From Asparagopsis taxiformis (Eukaryota > Rhodophyta > Florideophyceae > Bonnemaisoniales > Bonnemaisoniaceae): DNA of 64,000 bases. The notes below the pieces were generated by a model that saw nothing but the letters and a program-made list of their open reading frames with translations, did no database searches and was not told the DNA's origin. The position numbers and the translations under genes were made by a program. The stretch is from contig JALQPE010001702.1 in assembly GCA_030407315.1 (NCBI GenBank), positions 116,177 through 180,176 on the forward strand. Reading direction: 5' to 3'. Below, one piece after another: positions 1-9,993 of this stretch. Each line of letters starts with the position of its first letter. The stretch's first letter is position 1.

Positions 1-1040
1 TCCTTGAGGTTCGGATCTGGGCGGCGCATGTTTGGTGAGCCCGGTTGCTGTGGAGAATCTCCCATACTATCACTATGCTGTTCTTCAATAGGCAGTGCAG
101 CGTTTGCTTTCGGTTCTGATAGCGTACGTTTGACACGCTGTGTCTGTGAGGCTTGACGGCGGCTGATACGTGCTTGCCGTTTGTCGGGTGACTCAACCCG
201 CGGGCGTTGCGGTGGTGGCGAAGGACTTGGCGAAATGGAGCCTGAAATGCGTGCACTGCGACCGGCTTCAGCTACAGCTTTGAGTGGAGAAGATATTACA
301 GGATTGTGATGGGGCGTTCCGCTGTCAGTATCACGGTCAGATGTTTGTTTCGAGGCAAGGCGTAGATGGGAGGGGTCGGATCCGGCAAAGTTAACCGATG
401 CTGAGAGATCCTGGTCATCGGCTGGTGTGAGCTTGGAGTCAGGGTTTTCAGCCATTTGTTGCAGTTCAAGCAAGGAGAGATTTTCTGCGGGAGGAGCACG
501 ACTTAAACGAGAGACGCACGTTTGTAGAAGAGCCCATAGGAAAGTTGCACGAGCTTGAGGCGATGTTGCGCGCCAAATTAAGGTTTTCGTCGTCGAGGAA
601 AAGTAGAGAGCGAAATGGGTTGATTCAGACACGGACATTCCAAGTCCATCAATTTTGCGCAAGTCTGACAGATTCCAAGTCTTCTGTAGGATAACGCGGT
701 TGACAGCTCCATAGTCGAGCAGCTGATGCATTCGAATGTTATGTTTAGCCGAGGCTGCTACAACGAGACGATGGATGGGTGCTGCGTTGTTGCGACGCTT
801 ATCACGGGACTCACGATGAAAGAGACGGCGGACGGGAAGGGGGTCAAGGTCCCCGGATGAAGCGGGTGGACGAGGGAGCGATTGCGAAACTGAAAGGTGA
901 GTAGATGTAGTTGATACCTGTTGAGCCGTGACGCTGAAGAGAATGTGCGACGAGCGAAGAGCGGACTCTAGTCTGGCCTGGGAATTTGGTGCAGCATCTG
1001 CTCGAGGTAGACGCTCACTGGAGCGTCGGCGGGAGAGCAT
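1..1040 (-). CDS. SEC3: Exocyst subunit Sec3, N-terminal part (cut by window edge)
   Basis: The frame stays open from an ATG at 1040 to the window edge, about 346 codons. An in-frame TGA upstream decides the start. Residues about 30-178 resemble the Sec3 PIP2-binding domain: a beta-strand start (SHILFSVTA), then KTWNLSDLRKIDG, then the closing helix ATFLWALLQTC. In the family this PH-like domain anchors Sec3 to PI(4,5)P2 and Rho GTPases at the plasma membrane and helps tether secretory vesicles. After it comes a low-complexity Ser/Pro/Arg-rich linker, as is usual before the coiled-coil and C-terminal exocyst core, which would lie beyond base 1. The gene is divergent from the NDK gene, with about 430 bases between the two starts. 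The domain match is good by eye; full Sec3 identity needs the missing C-terminus. Confidence 0.72.
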   Translation of the reverse strand, partial: MLSRRRSSERLPRADAAPNSQARLESALRSSHILFSVTAQQVSTTSTHLSVSQSLPRPPASSGDLDPLPVRRLFHRESRDKRRNNAAPIHRLVVAASAKHNIRMHQLLDYGAVNRVILQKTWNLSDLRKIDGLGMSVSESTHFALYFSSTTKTLIWRATSPQARATFLWALLQTCVSRLSRAPPAENLSLLELQQMAENPDSKLTPADDQDLSASVNFAGSDPSHLRLASKQTSDRDTDSGTPHHNPVISSPLKAVAEAGRSARISGSISPSPSPPPQRPRVESPDKRQARISRRQASQTQRVKRTLSEPKANAALPIEEQHSDSMGDSPQQPGSPNMRRPDPNLK

Positions 1041-1472
1041 TGGGAGAGTGAGAAGAGGAGATGGGCGGGTAATGCTGTTGAAGGGCAGCGAAGTATGTGG
1101 AGCGTCTCAGGACATTGCTGGTTAGTTGTGACAAAGCGTACAATAATATGGCGCCACTCGTCTATCATGGGGTGCCATCTGCTGAAACGACCGAGTTGCT
1201 ATCTACCAAATTGAACACTCCCTGCGCTCGTCGCAAATCACCTACAGCCAACCATTACTTGCCACTTGGATTTTACAACTGGGAATATTTCCATCCATTT
1301 TATTGGTTGTTCCCCAACCTACCCATCTGCTCAGCAGACGCACGATTCTGCTCAAAGCCTATTTTGTCGGAGATCACCACTCATCGGTATCCTCCTGCTC
1401 TTCTTTAACACTCACCCGCATCATCCACACACGCCTCGCGAGCAAACGTGCTATTCAATCAACAGATCCAAA
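1041..1472. promoter_or_regulatory. Shared upstream region of Sec3 (-) and NDK (+)
   Basis: These 432 bases lie between two divergent starts and must hold both promoters and 5' leaders. The part before the NDK start is rich in C and A (for example the stretch around 1415-1440) and lacks upstream ATG codons close to the start. I see no clear TATA box. Confidence 0.4.
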
Positions 1473-2273
1473 ATGGCATTCATTACGGCAACACCGCTGC
1501 TCTCAACGCGTACTTCTCTTCCAGCAACTTCTCAGAAATTCACCACTTTTCGAACTCGCCATACACCACTACCTGCACGCCAGCAGGCTGTCATGCCACC
1601 ACGCATGGCAGCCACAGAGCGCACATTCCTTGCTGTCAAACCAGATGGTGTCAATCGCGCCCTGGTTGGATCGATCATCTCACGTTTTGAAACGCGAGGA
1701 TACAAACTTGTGGCCCTCAAACTTCTCATACCATCACGAGAGCTAGCAGAACAGCATTACGCTTCCCTGAAGGAGCGCCCTTTCTTCAATGATCTTGTCA
1801 GTTTCATCACAAGTGGCCCTGTTACTGCAATGGTTTGGGAAGGAGAAGGAGTGGTAACCACTGCTCGAAAGATGATCGGTCAAACGAATCCTCTGTCGAG
1901 TGAACCTGGCACAATTCGCGGTGACTATGCAATTGATGTGGGACGCAAGTAAGTTTGACCCTCTCGCCTTGTACGGTTGTCACAATCAATAATTTTCTAA
2001 CCGCGTTGTTGTACTTCCTTGATTGTGATCACGAACTGAACAGTGTTATTCAGTACGTCATATTTCCAACCCTCTTGCTGCCTCAACATTTCAATGTACC
2101 CTATCTTCTAACACATCTGTCTCTAAATGCTACCTACTCAAACCGTATAAATAAATTTCTTCTGCAGCGGATCGGATGCCGTCGAGACCGCTGATCGCGA
2201 GATTGCGCTCTGGTTCGAACCTTCAGAACTTTGTGACTGGACTCCCACTAATAATGTGTGGATCTACGAATAG
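1473..2273 (+). CDS. Nucleoside diphosphate kinase, three exons with a 9-nt microexon
   Basis: Exons are 1473-1948, 2044-2052 and 2168-2273; they sum to 591 nt (196 aa plus stop). NDK transfers the gamma-phosphate from ATP to nucleoside diphosphates through a phosphohistidine. Seen: the opening [17 protein letters not shown] before the first intron, and the ending NNVWIYE typical of the family. The catalytic segment N-V-I-H-G-S-D is built across the three exons: AA plus the microexon TGTTATTCA plus C restore Asn-Val-Ile-His. Both introns begin GTAAGT or GTACGT and end CAG. About 45 residues precede the kinase core and are rich in Thr, Ser and Arg, which suggests an organelle transit peptide. 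The start is the ATG at 1473; the frame is open further upstream but without conserved sequence. The stop lies 8 bases from the stop of the converging MRS2 gene. Confidence 0.9.
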
Positions 2274-2281
2274 TTTTGCTG

Positions 2282-3922
2282 TCAGATTTGCAGCAAGTCC
2301 TCGCTGTTGCCACGCCATTCATCGAAGCGATTCCCATATGAATTGCGGTCTCGTTTTGCAAGTAAAGCTTCCGCCTGGCGCTTGGTTTCTTCGCTCAGTT
2401 TGACAACTGCTGCCTTCTCGCCTTCCCTTCTACGCGATGACTTACTCCGCCCACGATAAATTCCTTCACGTCGGCACCATCTCGTAAGTATCACCAAGCC
2501 GATTCCCATGATCATCACCATGATTAATATCGACCCAAGAAAGTAAAACTTGCTGCTCGGTAATTCAGCCATTTCATCGGGAAATCGGAAGTTCATGCCA
2601 AAGATGCTCGTTACCATCGTTCCAAACGCCAGAATAGTTGAGATTGCCGTGATGATCAGATCGACTAACAGCAGGCGGTTTTGCATGGTATCGAGATGGA
2701 TCTCAATAAGATTTTCGGTGTCGTCAATCGCTTGATTCAGGAGACCGGCCTTGCTGGTTAAATCTTCTACTGTTTGCAAATAAGTCTCGAGAAGCATTTC
2801 AGCCTCGTCATGATCGATTGGATTTCGGACCAAGGAAGGGTTCTTGCGCTTTTCAGTGAGATACATGTCTGCCATATCTTCGTCTTCATCGAGCACACTT
2901 TGCAAAGCGTGTTGAACCTTTCTCGCGCGCGAATAGTAGTAATTAAGACGCTGCTCAAGAGACCTCAATCGCTCCAATTGCTCATTGTTAATCTGGGTGG
3001 GCAGACCACCGAGCGTTTCTCGTAGGCCAGGTTCAATGGCTGAAAATTCTCTCTCTAACACGATGCACGCATGAATCAAAATTCCCTCGAGGGCTCTAAA
3101 TTCAAATGGCAGAAAGGCATCCTCAAGGTTATTGGCCAGTCGGCGGACAATGTAGCCAAGCGACTTGTCTACTTCCTTGTTGTCTGGATCGAATATGAAC
3201 ATTTTGTTATATAAAATGATGGCACGAACGGACTCGAGGGACACAACCATCGCATCCTCACGGACCCAAATAGCGGGCTTAGCAGTAAAGGAAGGATCTA
3301 TTTGACGCATATCACGGACAGAGAGCTTATTACCGCTGGTTCTCTTATCAGGCAAAGCAGTGTGGGGAGTCTGGGGCGGGAGCAAGCGACTGGCCAAGCG
3401 AGCGGGTTTGCCGCGAGGATGACGTCCGCGGCGATTGGTCGAGGTATCGGCGGTCTCATCTCGAGTGGCACGAGGCTGACGTCTCGGCAAACGCTGCACA
3501 TTTGGGTCATAGAAGGAATCCCAATTTTGGCGGACCTCTGTGAGAATCTCGTGACGGGTTTGCACGCGACGGACAATGACGCCATCGGGACGGCACTCAA
3601 TAAAGTTGAGGCGTGTGTTTCTGGGTGCGTATGGCAATGGGAGTGCAAAGTTAGCTTCGAGGAGTTTGCTAGATGAATTGTTGGTGTAGAGCAAGTGGCG
3701 GAGGAGCTCCGGACCGTCTGTCATTTCGTGAGTGACATATTGACCAAAAGTTTCGGCGGGGCGTGTCGGGGCGGCGGAGACATCAGGGGCAGGGTGGAGC
3801 GTTTGGTTGGTAGCGAGCGGTCGTCGACAAAGACGGGATATGAGGGGAATGTTGAAGCGGGAAATCAGAGGGTCGGAGGTGGTGCGTCGGAGTGACGGCT
3901 TGCGGACGGACGAGGAGCTCAT
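2282..3922 (-). CDS. MRS2/CorA-type magnesium transporter
   Basis: A protein of about 546 aa in the 2-TM-GxN superfamily, which forms pentameric Mg2+ channels; eukaryotic MRS2 members sit in the mitochondrial inner membrane or in plastid or vacuolar membranes. The signature GMN tripeptide follows the first membrane helix (VTSIFGMNFRF, codons near 2591-2599), and a second helix follows a short acidic loop (PDEMAEL). Upstream is the long alpha/beta and helical cytosolic or matrix domain (SVRAIILYNKMFIFDP, then ALEGILIHACIVLE). The N-terminal 60 residues are basic and Ser/Arg-rich (RRTTSDPLISRF), which fits an organelle presequence. I chose the ATG at 3922; an in-frame ATG at 3994 would add 24 residues. 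Arg/Lys-rich sequence follows the last helix. Ends in convergence with NDK. Confidence 0.85.
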   Translation of the reverse strand: MSSSSVRKPSLRRTTSDPLISRFNIPLISRLCRRPLATNQTLHPAPDVSAAPTRPAETFGQYVTHEMTDGPELLRHLLYTNNSSSKLLEANFALPLPYAPRNTRLNFIECRPDGVIVRRVQTRHEILTEVRQNWDSFYDPNVQRLPRRQPRATRDETADTSTNRRGRHPRGKPARLASRLLPPQTPHTALPDKRTSGNKLSVRDMRQIDPSFTAKPAIWVREDAMVVSLESVRAIILYNKMFIFDPDNKEVDKSLGYIVRRLANNLEDAFLPFEFRALEGILIHACIVLEREFSAIEPGLRETLGGLPTQINNEQLERLRSLEQRLNYYYSRARKVQHALQSVLDEDEDMADMYLTEKRKNPSLVRNPIDHDEAEMLLETYLQTVEDLTSKAGLLNQAIDDTENLIEIHLDTMQNRLLLVDLIITAISTILAFGTMVTSIFGMNFRFPDEMAELPSSKFYFLGSILIMVMIMGIGLVILTRWCRREGIYRGRSKSSRRREGEKAAVVKLSEETKRQAEALLAKRDRNSYGNRFDEWRGNSEDLLQI

Positions 3923-4736
3923 GGTGGTGGCGCATGTGAGGTTTACATCGAAGGTCGTAGTGCATGGTGGCGGAGGGGGACGAATCCCTGTCACCGCCGC
4001 AGCGGCATGGTCAAGGGTGGGTAGTGCAGGAGTGCAGGTGGTCGCGAGATGGTTGAAAATTTTCAGAGTGATAGTCGCGAGAGGCGAAATGTTTTGGAAT
4101 TAATTTGCGTATGATTTTTGGTTGCAAATGATGATGATGCAGCCTGACGTTTATGTTTTACCAAACTACCGAGTGGCCAACCGTCGCGCTCATTATTGCG
4201 AACAAGCAATTGCTCCCAATTTTTCGTGTCAACTTGAGCTGCAAACTAGCACACGTTGTAAGTAACATATTCGACGCAACGCGTACAATACCTGATTCGT
4301 ACAATCGACTAGTGTAGAATTCGCCCACCGCATTCATATGAAATAATTTCCAAAATATTAACAAATTGAAAGCAGGCAGCACACTAAATGGTCGCAGCCA
4401 ATCACAACTCTTCACCAAATCGTTGCAACAACAGCGCTGTCGCAGCACTCACATCACACACACTCCCATTTTCAACTTTCTTGTCTTTCCCGCACCCACA
4501 CACCCACCCACCCGACCCCTCTCCCCCCGAACTGCCCATCCTTTATAGCCAAACTTTGCGCCAACGCCGACCGACCGTCCGCCCGTCCGCCCGCCCCACC
4601 CGTCTATCTATCCATCCATCCGTCCATCCATCCAACCGCCAGTCAGTCAAATCCCCCCCTCCGCCGCCCAACTCAACCTTGCCCCACCCACAAACGTGAG
4701 CCTATCCACATCATCCCCTTCCACACAAAAACCAAA
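3923..4736. promoter_or_regulatory. Divergent promoter region between MRS2 and ELL; pyrimidine-rich leader
   Basis: No gene is seen in these 814 bases. The ELL-proximal part (about 4480-4736) is strongly C/T/A-rich and contains a (CATC)n-like run at about 4605-4635. A weak TATA-like TTTATAG lies near 4543. I infer a long pyrimidine-rich 5' leader for ELL. Confidence 0.4.
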
Positions 4737-6335
4737 ATGGCTTTGTCATCGCGCATCTCAACTCTCGCCAATGGCCAACCCATGCTCATCCCGCCTATGC
4801 AGCCATCCCCTAGCGACAAAACTACCGATGCCGCCGCGCCCTCCACCCCCGCCACCGTCTGGGCCCTCAAGCTCACCGATGAGGAGAAGAACCAGTTTCT
4901 CTCATCGCGCGACCAGGCGACAATCGAGTTTTCCCACCCGGATAAAGGCGTCATCACCATCCCCGGTGCAGACCCGTTGAACTTTACAACCCGTCGCCTT
5001 TCGGAGCCCGGTCACCCCTTCCAATCATACTGTTTCACCCGCCGCGCACAATCCGTCCGCTTCACCGGTCCCATCCATGCAGAGATGGAGCTCGACCGCC
5101 GCATGTCCAAAAAGGTGGCGACCAAAACAAGGACGCGCACCATTGACGCCAAGGAGGGCCCCGGTCGCGAGCTCAAGCTCGTGGAAGCTCTACCCACCCC
5201 GCCCAAACGCCCCCGCGTGCGCAAGTCGGTCGACAAGCGTCCGAGGGCTCCGGCGCGCACCACGCGCACCTCAAGCTTGCTCAATTCCAATGCACCGCTC
5301 GCAAATGGCCATGCCAACGGCTTGGGTCGTAGCTGGCCCAACGGTGCCGTCGCAAGCTCCTCCCCGCTCGAATCGCCCGTCGTTTCGCCGGGGCACATTC
5401 CGCGAAGCGGACTCACTGCCATGGCCAACGGCAGTCGTCGCGGAACGCCAACAGGTGCCGGCTTGCCTCCGCGCAACACGTCGCCCAACAACCCGGTGCC
5501 GTTTCCGCCCAAGGCCGCGCGATACACGCCGACACGAAGCAATCATGTGTCACCTAGCGTTTCGCGCGGCCCTTCTCCCATCCTCAACTCGTCTGCCCCG
5601 AGCAGCCCGCGAACAGGCAACCTGCGCCCAAAGAGCCAGAGTTACGCCGACCTGCGCAGGAATGTCATCCACATTCTGGCTCTCGGTGAACACAGCGCTC
5701 AGGCGGTTCGCAGCCGATTGGGAGAGGGAATTAGCGCTCCGGATCGCCAGTCAATGGTGCATGGCATTTTGCACGAAGTAGGCGAGACCAAGCGTGGTCT
5801 ATTTACACTCAAGGATGAGCTATGGAGCGAGGTGGATGATCACTTTCCCGCATACTCTGACCTTGAACGCACACGCGTCAAGTCGTCGCGAGTGGATGTT
5901 GAGAGCTCCCGCGGCCAAAGCAGTGCCAATGGTTCGGAGCAGAGTGCTCATTTGCATACGATGACCGATGCCCAAGTCGAGGCGGCCATCGATAAGTTTG
6001 AGAAAATGAAACGCTCAAGCAATGGCAAACTGGCAACTGCGAATGGCGAGCAGGGGCTACGGAAGAGTTACAACGACCTGTTCCCGTTGTACTCGGAGAT
6101 CATGCGTAAAATGCAGGATCTCAGTAATCTGTTCTCAAGCTTGGGAACACGAATTCGGGATGCGAAAGGAGCATCGCGTGATGCGCTGGCGGAGCGCATT
6201 TCCAGCCAGTATGAGAAGCATCAGGGGCGTTATGCACGCTTCACCAAAGTGCTGCCGTTGATCCATTCTTATCTGGCAGAAATCCGGAAAAAGTTGGAAG
6301 AGGGGGCTGAATCGATTGACAGCCCGACAAATTAG
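4737..6335 (+). CDS. ELL: RNA polymerase II elongation factor ELL
   Basis: A single-exon protein of 532 aa. ELL proteins suppress transient pausing of RNA polymerase II and are part of super/little elongation complexes in the nucleus. Residues about 300-370 look like the ELL winged-helix region (NVIHILALGEHSAQAVRSRL, then DELWSEVDDHFPAYSDLERTRV). The C-terminus (about 445-530) matches the occludin/ELL homology helix bundle: KSYNDLFPLYSEIMRKMQDL and then a Glu/Lys-rich helix ending in SYLAEIRKKLEEG. Residues about 130-290 are a Pro/Ser/Arg-rich linker. The start ATG at 4737 follows a pyrimidine-rich leader and an A-rich context. It lies upstream of the Emi1-like gene on the same strand. Confidence 0.8.
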   Translation: MALSSRISTLANGQPMLIPPMQPSPSDKTTDAAAPSTPATVWALKLTDEEKNQFLSSRDQATIEFSHPDKGVITIPGADPLNFTTRRLSEPGHPFQSYCFTRRAQSVRFTGPIHAEMELDRRMSKKVATKTRTRTIDAKEGPGRELKLVEALPTPPKRPRVRKSVDKRPRAPARTTRTSSLLNSNAPLANGHANGLGRSWPNGAVASSSPLESPVVSPGHIPRSGLTAMANGSRRGTPTGAGLPPRNTSPNNPVPFPPKAARYTPTRSNHVSPSVSRGPSPILNSSAPSSPRTGNLRPKSQSYADLRRNVIHILALGEHSAQAVRSRLGEGISAPDRQSMVHGILHEVGETKRGLFTLKDELWSEVDDHFPAYSDLERTRVKSSRVDVESSRGQSSANGSEQSAHLHTMTDAQVEAAIDKFEKMKRSSNGKLATANGEQGLRKSYNDLFPLYSEIMRKMQDLSNLFSSLGTRIRDAKGASRDALAERISSQYEKHQGRYARFTKVLPLIHSYLAEIRKKLEEGAESIDSPTN

Positions 6336-6878
6336 TAACTTAGGTGCAGCTGGGGGAGACAACGCATGCTGCAATTGTTTTAGGGCGCGGTTTGAGTAAA
6401 CATTTGTACATTTTCGCACGCTTGAATCACTTGAGCGTCTTGTTTCTTCTAATGCTCTGTTACATGTATTTAAATAGATAATACGTACATGTCAAGTTGT
6501 GCTCCGCAATGCAGAAAGCATGATGCGCCGCTATCAGTCAAAGAATTGAAAGCTTTTGCCTGCGCTGAGAGACTGATGGACATTGTGTCCATGGCGGTAA
6601 CAGTCCTGGGAAATTTAATTACACTCTACTGGCTCTGCATCGATAGAGCAATAGTGGTAGCAAAAAGCTTTTGTGTCAGTCACATTAAGAGCCGCGGTCA
6701 CTACACCACGACTTGCGTCGCGAGCCGCGGCAAATCCAAGCTACACTTGGACGAGCGAAAAATCGTGTTTGATTTCCTCCAAAAAAATCGTGGAAAAAGA
6801 GAGGAGAGCCAACCCAGGTTGATAAACTGCTTGCCTGTTCAACATACAGTCCAATCGACAGTCATCCAATCTTGAGCC
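6336..6878 (+). other. Intergenic region ELL to Emi1-like gene
   Basis: These 543 bases hold the ELL 3' UTR and the upstream region of the next gene. A 128-codon open frame (6489-6875) ends 3 bases before the next start but has no recognisable domain and odd composition; I treat it as chance. Confidence 0.4.
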
Positions 6879-7313
6879 ATGCAATCAAGTCAAACAAGCG
6901 ATGAGCCGCTAACGGAACCGGTAATTGCACCAGAGAACGCAACTGCAAACGCACAGGAGAAACGGCGTGTACCCGAAAATTGCACAAAAGCATTTGACAG
7001 CGTCTATTTCTGCTACTCGCCGTTTCATCAGGGGCGAGAATATTACATCACCGGTCATCTAGATGATTGCCGTGGCCGTTTAAAGCGATTTCGGATGTGC
7101 ATGATGTCTCGATTCAGACCTGAGAGTGAATCTGCACGTATTTACGCAGAAGAGGAGGAAAAGGAAAAGAAGGCGTCTGGAATGGACAAAGTGAAGCCTG
7201 TGTGGGAACTTCGGGAAGAATATTTGGAAAATGTTCGAAAGGCAACTGAAGAAGAAGATAGAGATGCGGAGAAAAATCGCGATTCAGCTGGTACGGAAAA
7301 GTGGTGGTTGTAA
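6879..7313 (+). CDS. Emi1/DUF3128-family small protein
   Basis: A protein of 144 aa. The core at residues about 34-75 has the paired-cysteine pattern of the DUF3128/Emi1 family: C-x-x-A-F-D-x-x-x-x-C-Y-S-P-x-H-Q, then DDCRGRLKRFRMCM. Family members are small helix-hairpin proteins related to twin-CX9C mitochondrial proteins; the yeast founder is linked to early meiotic induction and mitochondrial function. The C-terminal half is a Glu/Lys-rich helix ending in KWWL. The start follows a GAGCC context immediately before the ATG. No transit peptide is obvious. The exact cellular role in algae is not known to me. Confidence 0.75.
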   Translation: MQSSQTSDEPLTEPVIAPENATANAQEKRRVPENCTKAFDSVYFCYSPFHQGREYYITGHLDDCRGRLKRFRMCMMSRFRPESESARIYAEEEEKEKKASGMDKVKPVWELREEYLENVRKATEEEDRDAEKNRDSAGTEKWWL

Positions 7314-7697
7314 ATGTTATCCGCTGTTACAGGCATTTTGTTCGTTTGTACGTAGGCAGACAAGTATAGAATTGTTTTTCACTGCCACTGCCATGCGAAG
7401 CTGGGAAAAGACGTCACCCGTATCATTTCTGATTCCAATGTAGAATGAAAGGACATCACCCACAAGGAATTGTTGCATTGACAGTTTCGTAGGTGATGGA
7501 AATCAACCTAAGCAAAACTTGGGTTTAATTACTATCGATATACTGCAAAGCGACAAGGGGAGTAGTGCCGCACCCCGTCTCAGCGTTTAGTCCGATACAC
7601 AGCAGGAAGAGTGAAACCAGCCAATGTATCCAAAAATAGTCGATCGAAATGCTTCATGGATAGGCAAATGGACACGTAGTGTTTATGAGCGTGGAAG
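7314..7697. other. Convergent 3' intergenic region
   Basis: These 384 bases lie between the stops of the Emi1-like (+) and sigma-factor (-) genes. I see no gene, repeat or RNA in them; presumably two 3' UTRs. Confidence 0.5.
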
Positions 7698-9095
7698 CTA
7701 TTGCTCCTCATATACATACTCGCGGAGGACTGCATTACGATTAGGATGCCTGAGCTTCCGCAGAGCTTTAGCTTCAATCTGTCTAATTCGCTCGCGAGTA
7801 ACCTCAAAAATGGAACCAATTTCTTCCAACGTCTTCATCTTGCCGTCATCAAAGCCGTACCTCATACGGACAACATCTCGCTCACGAGGGCTCAATGTAT
7901 TGAGAACATTCTCGAGATCTTCTCTGAGCAGTGACTTTGTTGTGGATTCCTCGGGTGTGTCGCCGTTCCAGACGATGAAAGAGCCAAGTGTCGCAGATGA
8001 ATCGCGGCCGTCCTTCGCAATCGGCGTTTCAAGGCTAATAGTTGAGCGGCTTGAACTGGCAAGAAAGCGAAGCTTCTCAATGGAAATATGCATTCTTTCA
8101 GCAATTTCTGCTTCGGTAGGCGGACGGGAAAGTTCGTTGTGCAATAACTTTGTCGTTTTCTTGATAGCAGCAATAGTATCGTTGACATGTACAGGGAGAC
8201 GGATGGGTCTGGAATGATCTGCTATGGCGCGGGTAATAGCCTGTCTAATCCACCAGGTAGCGTAGGTGGAAAACTTGAAACCTTTGTCTGCGTCAAACTT
8301 TTCTGCTCCTCGGATCAAACCAATTGAGCCCTCTTGGATGAGGTCCTGAAAAGTTAAACCACGATTGAGATATTTCTTTGCAATCGAAACGACCAATCTC
8401 AGGTTTGCAGCAACCATATGCTCCTTCGCGCGAAGGCCGCGTCGCAAAGTATCCCTGAAAAATTCGATATCCATCTGAGCAGCCGAGGCCCATTCCGAGA
8501 TGGATGGATCCCTTCCAGTATTCTGCTTGAATGCGACGGATAATCGCTCCAACTCAAGTAGCTTTGCAATTTCCCTAGCCAGGTTGACTTCAATGTCACT
8601 ATCGAGGAGCTTGACCTCGCCGATTTCACGCAAGTATGTACGAACGGAATCTTCGGAGGAAGCGACGGTCTTTCGAGACGCCTTCTTCTGAGGAATGGCG
8701 GGAGGGGTGAACATATCGACGTCCACTTCACGAACAGGACTAAGGTCATCGTAGTAGCATTCGCGCTGACGCTCGCGACGCGGAGCAAGTTCACGAACGG
8801 CGGCTGTACTGGAGGCTGTCGCGGCTCCAGGGGCGCATGGTGAGACGTCACGACGACGAACCTTGGGCTTGTGATGAACAGGTTGGGGAGGAGCGGTGGT
8901 GGGGGACGAGGCTGGAACGGATGAATCAGGCTGCACGTCATCCTTGTATGCAAAGGGGAAACGAGCGGGTGCTGCTGATGGGGCTGGCGATGCTACGCGG
9001 GGACGAGTCGGTGGGGCTCGGATCATGCGCGGATGTCTTGAGCGGGAGCGTGCAACGCGGGGAGCGGGGAGGGATGTGGAGGGAACGAATGCCAT
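7698..9095 (-). CDS. Sigma-70-family RNA polymerase sigma factor, probably plastid-targeted
   Basis: A protein of 465 aa from the ATG at 9095. Nuclear-encoded sigma factors direct the plastid-encoded bacterial-type RNA polymerase to promoters. Seen in order: region 1.2 (about 148-185, SVRTYLREIGEV); region 2 (about 225-295), including NLRLVVSIAKKYLNRG, the core-binding DLIQEGSIGLIRG and the -10 recognition FSTYATWWIRQAI; region 3 (about 300-375); and region 4 with the helix-turn-helix (LEEIGSIFEVTRERIRQIE). Residues 1-60 are rich in Ser, Ala, Pro and Arg with few acids, like a plastid transit peptide. The frame is open upstream to 9497, but that sequence is not conserved-looking and the chosen ATG starts a typical transit peptide. 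No intron is needed. Confidence 0.92.
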   Translation of the reverse strand: MAFVPSTSLPAPRVARSRSRHPRMIRAPPTRPRVASPAPSAAPARFPFAYKDDVQPDSSVPASSPTTAPPQPVHHKPKVRRRDVSPCAPGAATASSTAAVRELAPRRERQRECYYDDLSPVREVDVDMFTPPAIPQKKASRKTVASSEDSVRTYLREIGEVKLLDSDIEVNLAREIAKLLELERLSVAFKQNTGRDPSISEWASAAQMDIEFFRDTLRRGLRAKEHMVAANLRLVVSIAKKYLNRGLTFQDLIQEGSIGLIRGAEKFDADKGFKFSTYATWWIRQAITRAIADHSRPIRLPVHVNDTIAAIKKTTKLLHNELSRPPTEAEIAERMHISIEKLRFLASSSRSTISLETPIAKDGRDSSATLGSFIVWNGDTPEESTTKSLLREDLENVLNTLSPRERDVVRMRYGFDDGKMKTLEEIGSIFEVTRERIRQIEAKALRKLRHPNRNAVLREYVYEEQ

Positions 9096-9993
9096 AGTGA
9101 AATTGAGGAGGGAGGTGGGAGGGCCGATGCTCGCGGGTTGGTGCAGGAGATTGAGTATGTTGCGTGCAGATCGGTTGTGCCGGGAGCAGTATATGGTGAA
9201 ATCGGATGGATTACGGGTTGGAAGCGGCACGAGTGCGATTGGTGAGCTCGCGGCGGCAAGCTCGGCGTGTAAATAAGTGTATGATAAGATCGGATGGAGA
9301 TTTGGTAGGAATGGTGATTTTTTCGATCGTGGAGGCGGAATGACGCTGGTGGCGGTTGAATAGCGCATGGAGATATGTGCTTGAAAAAAGGGCCGTTTCG
9401 GAGCCAATCGCTGACTGTTGGTTGTGAAAATGTCCAATGATTGGCGGATATTTCTGCCAACCACCAGTTTCAGCACTCGGATTGGGTTGTGTCGCATGAC
9501 CGGTGCGACGTCGAGTCATGATCTGCACAATCTGGATCCGGATGTAACCCTAATGGAAAGCACGTGTACACGTGTGCAATCCAAAGGTGGAAACGAAACA
9601 CTTCTTTAATAGATCGACGCTTACAGCGTTGATGATTGGCGCACATCGTTACGGGCGAGTAACCGCACATATGTGTTCACACGGCGTCGCGTTTAAATTT
9701 CGCTACGTGCGCGCCCCAAAGCTGAAAAGCGTCAAAAAAACTGCCAAAAGGCTTTGGTCGCGCGCCCTTTTGACCTTTTGGTCACAGGCACTAGCGCGCC
9801 ACGCCCATTTTTGGCATCGCGTCAAAGCAACAACCGTCGCTAACGTCAACGTGTTTTTTTGCCTCAACGCATCCCCGTTGCCTCGCAACACATTGCAACA
9901 CAACCACCACCGAGTCATTAGTCTGCCGCTGTTCCCGCTCGGCCTCGGTTGGGCGTCCATTGACGACGCACCGTTCCAGTCACTTTACACGCC
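9096..9993. promoter_or_regulatory. Divergent upstream region of sigma factor and BED-like gene
   Basis: 898 bases with no convincing gene. A GC-rich stretch with GCGCGCC-type motifs lies at about 9705-9800. It presumably holds the promoters of both genes. Confidence 0.4.

Noticed and set aside
928..1168. Small open frames on both strands over the Sec3 start region
   Set aside because: They overlap the Sec3 coding frame and lack any recognisable motif.
6489..6875. 128-codon open frame ending 3 bases before the Emi1-like start
   Set aside because: No domain, odd composition, and no sign of conservation; probably chance in a 5' region.
9096..9497. N-terminal extension of the sigma factor
   Set aside because: The downstream ATG at 9095 begins a typical transit peptide; the extension is low complexity and looks like 5' leader.
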